Shown: piece by piece, positions 39,511-48,021 of the stretch
Layout of the letters: each line of letters begins with the position of its first letter
Numbering within the stretch: position 1 is the first letter of the stretch
NCBI RefSeq assembly: GCF_017310545.1
Contig: NZ_CP066203.1
Coordinates: 1,922,001-1,986,000 of the forward strand
Reading direction: 5' to 3'
Length of the DNA: 64,000 nt
Source: Methylacidimicrobium sp. B4
GTDB lineage: Bacteria; Verrucomicrobiota; Verrucomicrobiia; Methylacidiphilales; Methylacidiphilaceae
The notes under the pieces: generated by a model
Database searches by the model: none
Seen by the model: the letters and a program-made list of their open reading frames with translations, nothing else
What the model was told of the DNA's origin: nothing
Program-made: the position numbers and the translations under genes

Positions 39511-42504
39511 CTACGGGGCCGAACGATTTGGATGCCCAGCCGGCTCCGTAGGCAAGAGCCGCTCGAGCGCGCGCAGGTTCCCGGCGTACATCGCGAGGCT
39601 GCGCTCATGGATCCCGGGATCGGGGCGAAGCTCGCGGAAGTGGCCCTGGAGCCAGTCGCGGTAGATCGCCTGGAGATGGGGAACGGCTTCCTCCCCGAGC
39701 GGTTCCACCCGGGGAGGAGCCTCGCCACCCGGCTCGGGGGGCCTCTGGCCCTCCATCGGCCGGTAGCCAACTCGGCGCATGTTCTTCGGGCTGCCGATCT
39801 CCGTGTTCCCGCCGTAGGCGGTCGCAACGACGGGTTTCCCCAGGGAGAGCATTTCGGCGATCGAGACTCCAAAGCTTGCGTTCGCATGGAGGGAGAGGAG
39901 TGCAGTCGAGGCGAGCAGAAGGCCGAGGAATTTCGGCCGCGGGAGCATGAGTTGCAGCAGAAGGATGTCGGGTCTTGCCGAGGCATCGGCGACGAGCCGT
40001 CCGAAGTAGCTGGGGTTGCGCTCGACATGGCTCACCTTGAGCAGCAGTAGCCGATCGGAAGACGGGGCGGGAAAGGCGCGGAGGTAGGCCCGGAGCGCCA
40101 GCAGCGGGTTCTCGCGGTCGGGATCGGCTAAGAAATCGGCGAGGACCAGGAAGACGCACTTGCCTTCCAAGCCGAGGTCAATGCCGATCGAACGGTCGGC
40201 CCTCGTTTCGATCGCATCGACATCGGCATTGAGCCCGGCGACGCGCACCATTTTGCCGGTGGAGCGGCGAAGAGTCGCCGCGTCGAACTCGGACGGGCAC
40301 CAGATCTCATCCACCAGGGATGCTCCCTCTCGAGCCGCCGCCGGATCTTCCTCGAGCGCTCCGCTCCAGTAGGCGATGCGGAGCTGGGCGAAGCGGCCGA
40401 TTTCCGGATGGAGTTGCAGGACGGCCCGGAGCTCGCGGCAACGGGCATGCACGATCGCGATCGGCGCGTCGCTTCCGGGCAGGGAAAGGGGAAGAGGGCC
40501 ACCAAGCTCGGGCGCTCCGCTCGCATCGGGCACGTGGATGGCGCGGTAGGGATAGCCCAGGCGCTCGAGCGCCCGCACCGTGCTTCGAGCCGCCTCGGCA
40601 ACGCCATTCGCCTGGAGGAAGTGGCCGTAGACGTGGATCCGCGGCTTTTGGTCGACGGAGAGACGAGGCCGGCGTTCCTCCCGGCTTCGCTCCAGCAGCC
40701 GGTTACGCAGGCCGCGGGCGACCCAGTAGCGGGTGGCGCGGCGGAGCAGGCCTCGCTTGCGCCGCAGCCACCGTTCCAACGCCCGTCGCAGGTGCGTTTC
40801 CCATGGCGGCTCCTGGGTCCACCAGCCGCGTGAGGGGAAGAGCGGGCCGAAGCCGAGGGCCGAGCGCCCCACACTCTCGAACCAGGTAGCCAAATCCTGG
40901 ACAAAGAAGCCCGATTCACACCGGAAGGTTTCCCGAAGGCCCGGGAGGGCATCGAAGGTGCGGCCGAGGAAGATGGGAAGCCAGGGGTAGGCCTTGTCGG
41001 GGAGCAGGAGGAAGTCTCGAAGCGCTTCCTCGAGGTCTCTTCCCTGCAGGCCGGCTTGAACGGCCGCTTGGAAAGCGGGCTGCTGCCGCAGCCAGTCGAG
41101 GAGGAAATCGGGGATTGCGGAACCCTCCGAAAGTCCGAGCCGGGACTCCGGCCGATCCTCTCCCTCGGGGGCTTGATCTCGCAACGAGGAGAGATGGTCC
41201 CGGATCGGCGCCAAGGCGGCGGACGGGACCTTTCCCGACGAAGCACGACTCTCCCACGCTCTTTCCAACTCCGGCAGATGCCTTTCCCATGGCGGCTCCT
41301 GGGTCCACCAGCCGCGTGAGGGGAAGAGCGGGCCGAAGCCGAGGGCCGAGCGCCCGACGCCCTCGAACCAGGCGGCCACATCCTGGACGAAGGAGCCCGA
41401 TCCGCACCGGAAGGTTTCCCGGAGGCTCGGGAGAGCCTCGAGGGTGCGGCCGAGGAAGATGGGAAGCCAGGGATAGGTCTTGTCAGGAAGGAGGAGGAAG
41501 TCTCGAAGCGTCTGCTCGATCTCGCCCGCCCGCCCTGCGTCTCGAGTGATCGGCCCGAAGACCGGCTGCTGCCGCAGCCAGTCGAGGAGGAAATCGGGGA
41601 TTGCGGAACCCTCCGAAAGTCCGAGCCGGGCGGGGACCCGGCTCCATCGCTCGACCCCTTCAGACCGCAAGGCGAGAAGGTAGCCCTCGATCAGCGCGGA
41701 TAGGTCGGGAGGGAGGGGCTGGTCGCGGGAGCGGGTGTCCCATTTGGAAAGGATCTCCGGCTTCTTCCAGTCGAAGCCGCTGAAGTGGAAGAAGCGGACC
41801 GGCCGGCCATCGGCGCATTGGGGAACCCCCCCTTTTTTCCAGGAGAGCCCGCGATTGGGCAGATTCCAATAGGCGAGGTTGTAGCCGGGATGGCGCAAGA
41901 TCAGAGTTTTGGGGACGAAACAGGGGACGAAGTTGAGCCACGACTGGTCGTAGCAGGTCCTTTCAAGGCAATCGTAGGTGAGCCTCCGCTCCCACCAGTC
42001 CAGGAAGGAGCGGGTTTCGGGCGTCTCCCGCATGGCGAGGAAGCCCCCGTTGTAGCTGCCCGCGCGACGGATAGCCTCCTCCGTTGGCTCAAGGTCGTCC
42101 TGGGGAAGCGGCTCGAGCAGATGCGGGGTGAGCAGGAGGGGATGCTGAGAAAGGGCCTCCTGGGCTTCCCGAAGCTCCGAGAGGACCCAGATATCGGCGT
42201 CGAGGTAGAAAACCCCATCGAAGCCCTCGGCGAAGAGTCGGCGGAACCCAAACGGCTTGATCGAATTGGTCGCTTCCATAAGGGAGTATCGCACGAAACG
42301 GCTGGAGAGATCGGGTATGGCGAGCTCTTCGATCGACCGTTGGCAGGCCAGCCCGTCTGGGAATCCGGCCAGCCCGTCTGCGCAATCGATGAGGAAGAGG
42401 TGGCGTTCCCACCCCGGGTTGTGGCGGGCCAAGCCGGCAAAAAGCACCCGCGCATGGGCGATCCGATCCGGAGTGGCCAGGGAGAATACGGCGATCCTCT
42501 TCAA
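39511..42504 (-). CDS. GT8-like / internal repeat / GT4 fusion glycosyltransferase
   Basis: A 997-residue protein using a TTG start at 42504 (gggaaaaag upstream). Residues 1-265 look like a GT8/nucleotide-diphospho-sugar transferase: 'MKRIAVFSLATPDRIAHARV', 'GVFYLDADIWVLSEL' with D-x-D and 'YNGGFLAMRETPETRSFLDW'. Residues ~292-600 hold two copies of a ~160-residue module beginning 'RLGLSEGSAIPDFLLDWLRQ' and containing 'DKTYPWLPIFLGRT' or 'DKAYPWLPIFLGRT' and 'LFPSRGWWTQEPPWE'. Residues ~618-985 are GT4-like ('IHVYGHFLQANGVAEAARST', 'FGVSIAEMLSLGKPVVATAY'). The duplicated module is helical, of unknown function, and may act as a spacer or acceptor-binding part. Confidence 0.82.
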   Translation of the reverse strand: MKRIAVFSLATPDRIAHARVLFAGLARHNPGWERHLFLIDCADGLAGFPDGLACQRSIEELAIPDLSSRFVRYSLMEATNSIKPFGFRRLFAEGFDGVFYLDADIWVLSELREAQEALSQHPLLLTPHLLEPLPQDDLEPTEEAIRRAGSYNGGFLAMRETPETRSFLDWWERRLTYDCLERTCYDQSWLNFVPCFVPKTLILRHPGYNLAYWNLPNRGLSWKKGGVPQCADGRPVRFFHFSGFDWKKPEILSKWDTRSRDQPLPPDLSALIEGYLLALRSEGVERWSRVPARLGLSEGSAIPDFLLDWLRQQPVFGPITRDAGRAGEIEQTLRDFLLLPDKTYPWLPIFLGRTLEALPSLRETFRCGSGSFVQDVAAWFEGVGRSALGFGPLFPSRGWWTQEPPWERHLPELERAWESRASSGKVPSAALAPIRDHLSSLRDQAPEGEDRPESRLGLSEGSAIPDFLLDWLRQQPAFQAAVQAGLQGRDLEEALRDFLLLPDKAYPWLPIFLGRTFDALPGLRETFRCESGFFVQDLATWFESVGRSALGFGPLFPSRGWWTQEPPWETHLRRALERWLRRKRGLLRRATRYWVARGLRNRLLERSREERRPRLSVDQKPRIHVYGHFLQANGVAEAARSTVRALERLGYPYRAIHVPDASGAPELGGPLPLSLPGSDAPIAIVHARCRELRAVLQLHPEIGRFAQLRIAYWSGALEEDPAAAREGASLVDEIWCPSEFDAATLRRSTGKMVRVAGLNADVDAIETRADRSIGIDLGLEGKCVFLVLADFLADPDRENPLLALRAYLRAFPAPSSDRLLLLKVSHVERNPSYFGRLVADASARPDILLLQLMLPRPKFLGLLLASTALLSLHANASFGVSIAEMLSLGKPVVATAYGGNTEIGSPKNMRRVGYRPMEGQRPPEPGGEAPPRVEPLGEEAVPHLQAIYRDWLQGHFRELRPDPGIHERSLAMYAGNLRALERLLPTEPAGHPNRSAP

Positions 42505-42600
42505 CTTTTTCCCGTTTGGGATGCTCCTCTCTCACCGGAGCAGAGGTAGACTATCTGATCGGGTCCACTGGCCAAGGTCAAGCGGCTACTTTGCCCTGGA

Positions 42601-43329
42601 TTAGGCTGCGAGCAGGAGCGTCATGGCGTTGCCGTCCCAGCCTTCGGCATCGCCGAGCACGGTAAAGCCAGCAATCTGACAGAGCATCCGCAACGCCGAA
42701 GGCCTCGGAAGCCACCACCAAGGGCCGAAATCGTTCATCCTCCACGTCGGATTCTCCCGAGTCAATCCTACCGCACCATCCGCGACGAGGCGTCTCCAAT
42801 GGCCGGAAACGGCCTCCTGCTCCGAACCGGCCAATGCGGGAATGAAAAGGCAGGCCGCATCCGGAACACGGAATGAACCCTCGGCAAGAGCATACTCTCC
42901 GCGGGCGACCAACGAGTGGAGCACGAGGTGCTCTTGGGTGATCCTGTGGAGGGCGCGCAAAAGCCGCAGCGGCTCGGGGATATGATAAAGCACTCCGGAG
43001 CAGTGGACCACTTCGAAGAGAGGGGGATTCGGCCCTTCGGCGAGCCGAATGACCTCGGAGCTCAGGCAGGCAACCGGGGGCAGGTTGAGCTGGATCCTCC
43101 GCTCCTCGAAAGCGGCCCACCGCGGCTCCTCCGCGGGTGCCACATCGATCATCGTCAGAGCGCGCGCTCCGAGGCGGTGGGCAACGGAGACTCTCTCGTT
43201 CACCGTGCCCCAGAGCCCGCCCACGTCGGCAAAGGAGCGGCCAGAGACCACGCGGGCAAGGAAGGCGTCGCGCGGATCGCTTTCTGGCAAAGGCTCAGGC
43301 CTCATGGACGCTCGGTTTTCTTCGCGCAT
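42601..43329 (-). CDS. class I SAM-dependent methyltransferase
   Basis: About 242 residues from ATG 43329; an ATG at 43305 is possible and neither has a strong ribosome-binding site. Motif I is 'RSFADVGGLWGTVNERVSVA', followed by 'ALTMIDVAPAEEPRWAAFEE', and the motif IV region is 'FEVVHCSGVLYHIPEPLRLL'. It fits small methyltransferases of glycan gene clusters that modify sugars or glycan ends. It lies between two large glycosyltransferase genes on the same strand and is probably part of their transcript. Confidence 0.78.
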   Translation of the reverse strand: MREENRASMRPEPLPESDPRDAFLARVVSGRSFADVGGLWGTVNERVSVAHRLGARALTMIDVAPAEEPRWAAFEERRIQLNLPPVACLSSEVIRLAEGPNPPLFEVVHCSGVLYHIPEPLRLLRALHRITQEHLVLHSLVARGEYALAEGSFRVPDAACLFIPALAGSEQEAVSGHWRRLVADGAVGLTRENPTWRMNDFGPWWWLPRPSALRMLCQIAGFTVLGDAEGWDGNAMTLLLAA

Positions 43330-43475
43330 CTGCTGGGGAGCTCTTGCTCGCGGAGCACCGCCCGTGAATCGGGCGAATCCTAAATCGAACGGCCGCGCTG
43401 GAAAAGCAGGGAATCGAGCGGATCGCAAAAGGGGGATGCCGAACACGGTTCGGCTGGGGGAGCCGAACGGGCTTC

Positions 43476-45740
43476 CTATCCTCGGAACAAGGCCTTGCGG
43501 ATGCTCCGCAGCTTCCACTCCCATCGCCGGAGGCGAAGCCCCAGGTGCCAGATCCGGGAGCGTTGGATCCGGGCAAGCTCGTCGCGCGCCTCTCGAAGTT
43601 CCTCCTTCTTCTGGTGGAGCTCCACCTCTTTCTGGTGGACCTCCGCCTCCTTCTGGTCAAGGAGCGTCTGAACCCGGTCCCGCTCGCGGCGGGCCGTCTC
43701 TCCTTCGCGCCGGAGGACGTCGGTTTGTCGAAAGTTTCCTTGCAGGAGCAACAAGCTTTCGGCAAGCCTCGGGGTGAGATGGGCGATGTAGGGGCTGGTA
43801 GCTGCGAGCCAGCTTGCAAAGTGGCTTGACGTGCTAAACATGCCCTCTGCGCTCCTCCGGTACCAGAAGAGGGGTTCCGGGACCACCTCGAGTTGGAGCC
43901 CCGCGAGGGCCGCTTTCGCAAAGAACTCCCAGTCCTCAAAAGCGACTCCGTGCTCCTCTCTAAAGCCGCCGATCGCCTCGAAGGCATCCCGCCGGACAAA
44001 AGCGTTGGCATCACCGAAGACGTTAAAAACGACACCCAGGGAGAGAGAAGGACCCAAGGGGGCGAAAATATAGTGGTTCCTCCCTTCGCCGCCGAATCGC
44101 TCCTTCCCCTCAAAGTCCCGCTGGGTGGCGGTCAGGATCGCCGCGCCCGTGTGCCGCGCGACCCGGACGAAGGTGGAGATTTCGTGGGGCTCGGCCAAGT
44201 TGTCGTCGTCCATGAAGAGGAGGAACTCGCCCTTGGCCTCCCGCGCGGCCCGGTTCCGGGCTGCTCCTAGATAGAGATTGGGCTGACGGATGATCCGCCA
44301 GTCGCGCTTCGCGAACTCGGGTTCGATCTGAGCGAGGAAGGCTGCGGCTTCCTGGGTGGCGCTGCCGTCGTCGACCAGGACGACCTCGAAGTTCGGGTAG
44401 TCCTGGGCCCGGAGCGAGTCGAGCGCCTGGGAGAGAAGGGCGGGGCGATCGTGGTGGACGAGACAGACGGTGACGCGCGGGAGATCGGCCCTTTCGGGAT
44501 TCTGATCCGAACCGTCCCGCGAGGAAAGCCCTTCCAGCCAGCGGGCCCACTCGTCCCGAACCGCGAACGGATCGACCGGGGGTTGCGGGACCGAAATCCC
44601 CCGGAGCCATGCGTCCCGGATCCTGGCGGCCAGCGCGTTGGGGTTGGCGGCAACGAGCCGCTCCCGCTCCGCTTCGGGCAGATCCTCCGCGATTCCTCGC
44701 GCTCCAAAATAGAGGAAGGGAATACCCAAGAAGGCGCACTCCCAGGCGGAAAAGGGGACGCCCTGTGCCGTCGAGCTGACTATGGCGAGGCGCTTGCCCT
44801 TCCCAAGGTAGCCGAGCGCCTCCGTGCGCTCCATGCGGTCTAACCATTCCCAGGCGAAGGGCCAGCGAGCCGCCCTCCGGGCGAGATAGTCTCTGCCTGG
44901 TTCGCTCTCGATTCTGCCAGAGGGGCCCAGGAAGACGATCCGGAGGTTCCCGTGGGGCGATGGCTCCAGTCGCTCAAGGGCGTCGCAAAGGAGCCGAAGC
45001 CTCTTGCGGGATTCGAGTGGGCCGAAGAGGACGATCTCCTCCGGGGTGAGGGTTTCCCGGTCTTGGCGCCGCAGAGCCACCAGAGACGCCGGGAAAGGAG
45101 GGGGGAGGACGTGGCAGGCTTCGGGGAAGCTCCAGCCATCGGCTTGGAGCGCCCGGAGCAGGGCGCCGCTCGTAGCGACGACGCCATCGGCGAGCCGGGC
45201 GCTCTCCCTCTCCAGGAAATCGGCGATGAGGATCTCGTAGTCTTCCACAAGCTCGGCATTGTCGAGGGTGCGGCGCAGGGTCGGGCTGTGGATCGCGACC
45301 CCCAGCGGAAGCTGCTCGAAGGCCAAGCCCTGGTGCTTGGCCAGGAGAGCGTAATAGCCCAACCCGCCCCGGTCGCAAAAGAGTACCCGGTCGAATTCGG
45401 TCGCATGCTCCCGGAGCCATCGGTAGGTCTTGTAGGCCCTAGACGAGGAGCGCGGCCATGCGAAACAGCGCTCGGAGGGTTCCGGCAACGGAGTCACGCG
45501 CACTCCTCGACGGGAGTAAAGTTCCACGAGCCGAGCGAGCTCGATGGCCTCGGGCGGTTGGTCACGGGCGAGCACGACGGTGACTTCCCGACCCGCCTCC
45601 GCCAGGGTTTCGGCCAAGGAGGAGACCAAGGAACCGAGGCCACTGCTCGGGCCGAATCCCGCAAGCTCCGTGGTCGCCAAGCAGATTCGGGGGCGAACCT
45701 TGCCGGGAGCGGGAGGGTTGGAGAGGGGAAGGGAGTCCAT
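43476..45740 (-). CDS. GT4 / GT2 fusion glycosyltransferase
   Basis: A 754-residue protein. Residues ~18-400 form a GT4-like, GT-B fold: 'RICLATTELAGFGPSSGLGS' (the N-terminal glycogen-synthase-like loop), 'EIVLFGPLESRKRLRLLCDA' and 'VPFSAWECAFLGIPFLYFGA'. Residues ~421-660 are a GT2 domain: 'VTVCLVHHDRPALLSQALDS', 'EVVLVDDGSATQEAAAF', 'GEFLLFMDDDNLAEPHEI' and 'GVAFEDWEFFAKAALAG'. The last ~85 residues form a charged coiled coil with 'EAEVHQKEVELHQKKEELRE'. No signal peptide, so it is cytoplasmic. Acceptor and donor are unknown. Confidence 0.87.
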   Translation of the reverse strand: MDSLPLSNPPAPGKVRPRICLATTELAGFGPSSGLGSLVSSLAETLAEAGREVTVVLARDQPPEAIELARLVELYSRRGVRVTPLPEPSERCFAWPRSSSRAYKTYRWLREHATEFDRVLFCDRGGLGYYALLAKHQGLAFEQLPLGVAIHSPTLRRTLDNAELVEDYEILIADFLERESARLADGVVATSGALLRALQADGWSFPEACHVLPPPFPASLVALRRQDRETLTPEEIVLFGPLESRKRLRLLCDALERLEPSPHGNLRIVFLGPSGRIESEPGRDYLARRAARWPFAWEWLDRMERTEALGYLGKGKRLAIVSSTAQGVPFSAWECAFLGIPFLYFGARGIAEDLPEAERERLVAANPNALAARIRDAWLRGISVPQPPVDPFAVRDEWARWLEGLSSRDGSDQNPERADLPRVTVCLVHHDRPALLSQALDSLRAQDYPNFEVVLVDDGSATQEAAAFLAQIEPEFAKRDWRIIRQPNLYLGAARNRAAREAKGEFLLFMDDDNLAEPHEISTFVRVARHTGAAILTATQRDFEGKERFGGEGRNHYIFAPLGPSLSLGVVFNVFGDANAFVRRDAFEAIGGFREEHGVAFEDWEFFAKAALAGLQLEVVPEPLFWYRRSAEGMFSTSSHFASWLAATSPYIAHLTPRLAESLLLLQGNFRQTDVLRREGETARRERDRVQTLLDQKEAEVHQKEVELHQKKEELREARDELARIQRSRIWHLGLRLRRWEWKLRSIRKALFRG

Positions 45741-45872
45741 CAGGGCGACCAGGGTGGGGCGCAGGCGGGGAGCTCAGCGCCGCGGACGGCTGCCGCGCAG
45801 GCCGTGTCGGAAGGGAACCAGAGGGAAGAGCCCTGCGCGCGGATGCCTGCGTTCATGCTTTCACCGGGGCGG

Positions 45873-46562
45873 CTAAGCCCGAAAGAGCATCAGCCGCTGG
45901 TTCCGCGGATGGTCCCACTCCCCAATGTAGTGGGGATTCCAGCCGTGCCGGGAGCCGAGCTCCTCCATCTCTTTCCGGGTGTAGGCGAAGTAGCCCAGGG
46001 AGTGGCTGGCGCGCGGGTTTGGGCTCGGAGCTGCCGCTTCGAAAAAGGTCGCGTAGAAGACCCCGCCTGGGGCCATGACGCGGCGGAGCTGGGCAAGGCA
46101 GCGCTCGAGATCGCGCCGGCAGAGGTGGGTCAAGAGCGATTGCGCTAGCGCCCACTCCGGCCGTCGCGAAAAACGGTGGAAGGCGAAAGAGCCCGAGGCG
46201 AGAAGCTCCGGCCGCTTCTCCCGGAGGAGGTCAGATCCCAGCTCTCGCTTGCCCGCTTCCAGGAGGAGAGGTTCCTTGTCGATGCCGAGGTAGTGGCCGG
46301 GCTCCAGATAGCGGATGAAGCGGATGCCGCCCCGGAGGCAGCCGCAGCCGACGTCGAGCAGCAGATGCTCGGGCCTGAGCCCCTGATCGACCAGGAAGCG
46401 GAACTGGAGCTCGCCAATCTCCTCCCAGAGGCCCCCTACGTACTCCTTGGCCCCGAGAGCCCGGATCCCCTCCGTTCCTTCGGGAGGTAGGTCCTGAGGG
46501 AGGCCGACCGCTTGACGCCAGAGGCTTCGCAGGGTGGAGATCGCTTGTTCCCCGAAGCGCAT
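45873..46562 (-). CDS. class I SAM-dependent methyltransferase
   Basis: A 229-residue protein if begun at ATG 46562; a longer start at 46637 would add 25 residues without a clear ribosome-binding site either way. Motifs are 'LLLDVGCGCLRGGIRFIRYL', 'HYLGIDKEPLLLEAGKREL', 'AQSLLTHLCRRDLERCLAQL' and 'VMAPGGVFYATFFEA'. It belongs to the small methyltransferases commonly found with glycan genes. It is divergent from the sulfotransferase gene starting at 46692; the ~130 bases between should hold both promoters. Confidence 0.8.
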   Translation of the reverse strand: MRFGEQAISTLRSLWRQAVGLPQDLPPEGTEGIRALGAKEYVGGLWEEIGELQFRFLVDQGLRPEHLLLDVGCGCLRGGIRFIRYLEPGHYLGIDKEPLLLEAGKRELGSDLLREKRPELLASGSFAFHRFSRRPEWALAQSLLTHLCRRDLERCLAQLRRVMAPGGVFYATFFEAAAPSPNPRASHSLGYFAYTRKEMEELGSRHGWNPHYIGEWDHPRNQRLMLFRA

Positions 46563-46691
46563 GAAGGGTTCTATACCCGGTGGGGGCAAGGGCGAACAAG
46601 GGGATTCCGGCCCATCGAGGAGAGCCAAGAAGGCCATGACTTTTCGCTTGCGGCGCCACCGAAGCCAGAGCAGCATTTTCCTCTTATCCGG

Positions 46692-47867
46692 ATGAAATCC
46701 AGCGCTGTCCTGGTCTTGGGCATGCATCGCTGTGGGACGAGCGCCCTGACCCGCTGTCTTGGCCTTCTGGGTGTCGAGCTCGGTTCGGAGATCATCCCTC
46801 CGGCCGGTGACAATCCGACCGGCTTTTGGGAGGACGGGAGGTTTGTCGCCCTCAATCAGCGGTTGACCCAGCTCGTGGGAGAGGAGGGGGATCGCTGGTG
46901 GGAGCATCTCTTGCCTCCGGAAATTCCGCTCTCCTCCCCTGGGGTCTGCTCCTTGATGGCCGAGGCGGTCGAAGAGATCGAGGGGAGGTTTGCCTCTTCC
47001 CCGTGGTGGGCCGTGAAGGACCCGAGGACCCTGCGGGCTTTCCCTTTTTGGGAGGAGGTACTGCGCCGAGCGGGGGTGGAAAGGGAGGTGGTGCTCGCCG
47101 TCCGCCATCCGCTCGCCTGCGCGCAATCGCTCCTGCAGCGCAACGGTATTCCCGAGGAGAGGTCTCTGCTGCTCTGGACAAGCCAATATCTGGCGCATTG
47201 GCCGCGAGTGGGGGCCAGGCCCTTTCTGGCGGTCGATTACGACCGGCTCCTGGAAGAGCCGGAGCGGGAGCTGCGGCGGCTCTGCGGTCGGCTGGGATTG
47301 CCCTGGTCCGAGGCGGCATCAGTGGAGGCGCGCAAGTTCCTCCAACCCGGCCTCCGGCATGCCCGGTTTACCCTCCAGGACCTGAGGGATCGGCCCGGTG
47401 TTCCGCCTCTGGTTGTGGAGAGCTTTGAGGCGCTCGAGGAGCTTTGCGCCGATCGCGAGCCGAAGGCGGCTTCTACCCGGATGGCGGCTCTGCACGACGA
47501 GTTCCGTCGGACGGTTCCGCTGCTGCGCGCTCTGGAGGTGGAGATCGCGGTCGCACGGCGGTCGGAGCGGGAGCCCTTAGTCTTGGCGATGCGCCGGCTT
47601 GTCGAGGCGCGCGAAGCGGAGCTGGCCCGATTGCGGGAGGAGCGGACCCGGTCGGAGCGGGAGCTCTTGGACCTTCGCCGGCTCGCGGAGGCAAACGAAG
47701 CGGAGCTTGCCCGGTTGCGTGTACTCCTAGGGGAGCGGGAGCGGGAGCTCGCTCAATGGCAGGAGGAGCGGGCGCGGTCGCGGACTTGGCGATGGGTGGA
47801 CCGGCTGCGCGGTTGGGAGCGCTCCTTTCGCCGGTGGCGCAAGCTGCGATCCGGTCCGGAACGCTGA
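46692..47867 (+). CDS. sulfotransferase-family protein with C-terminal coiled coil
   Basis: A 391-residue protein. The N-terminal ~290 residues fit the PAPS-dependent sulfotransferase fold: 'VLVLGMHRCGTSALTRCLGL' is the 5'-phosphosulfate-binding loop, 'WAVKDPRTLRAFPFWEEVLR' and 'EVVLAVRHPLACAQSLLQRN' follow in the usual order, and 'FLAVDYDRLLEEPERELRRL' is the 3'-phosphate region. The last ~100 residues are a heptad-rich helix ('LVEAREAELARLREERTRSE'). It is nearly identical at its N-terminus, including ~60 bases upstream of the ATG, to the first domain of the next gene. The likely role is sulfation of a surface glycan; substrate unknown. Confidence 0.82.
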   Translation: MKSSAVLVLGMHRCGTSALTRCLGLLGVELGSEIIPPAGDNPTGFWEDGRFVALNQRLTQLVGEEGDRWWEHLLPPEIPLSSPGVCSLMAEAVEEIEGRFASSPWWAVKDPRTLRAFPFWEEVLRRAGVEREVVLAVRHPLACAQSLLQRNGIPEERSLLLWTSQYLAHWPRVGARPFLAVDYDRLLEEPERELRRLCGRLGLPWSEAASVEARKFLQPGLRHARFTLQDLRDRPGVPPLVVESFEALEELCADREPKAASTRMAALHDEFRRTVPLLRALEVEIAVARRSEREPLVLAMRRLVEAREAELARLREERTRSERELLDLRRLAEANEAELARLRVLLGERERELAQWQEERARSRTWRWVDRLRGWERSFRRWRKLRSGPER

Positions 47868-48021
47868 CCCGCGGCGTGGGAGGGTTCGGTGCCCTCCGCG
47901 GGCCTTTTGCCCATGGAAGAAGTGAGGCGAACCAGGGGATCGGGTGCCACGAGGAGAGCCGAGACAAGACTTTCCTCTTGCGGTGCTACCGAGGCCAGAG
48001 CAGCATGAGCGGATTGTTCCG

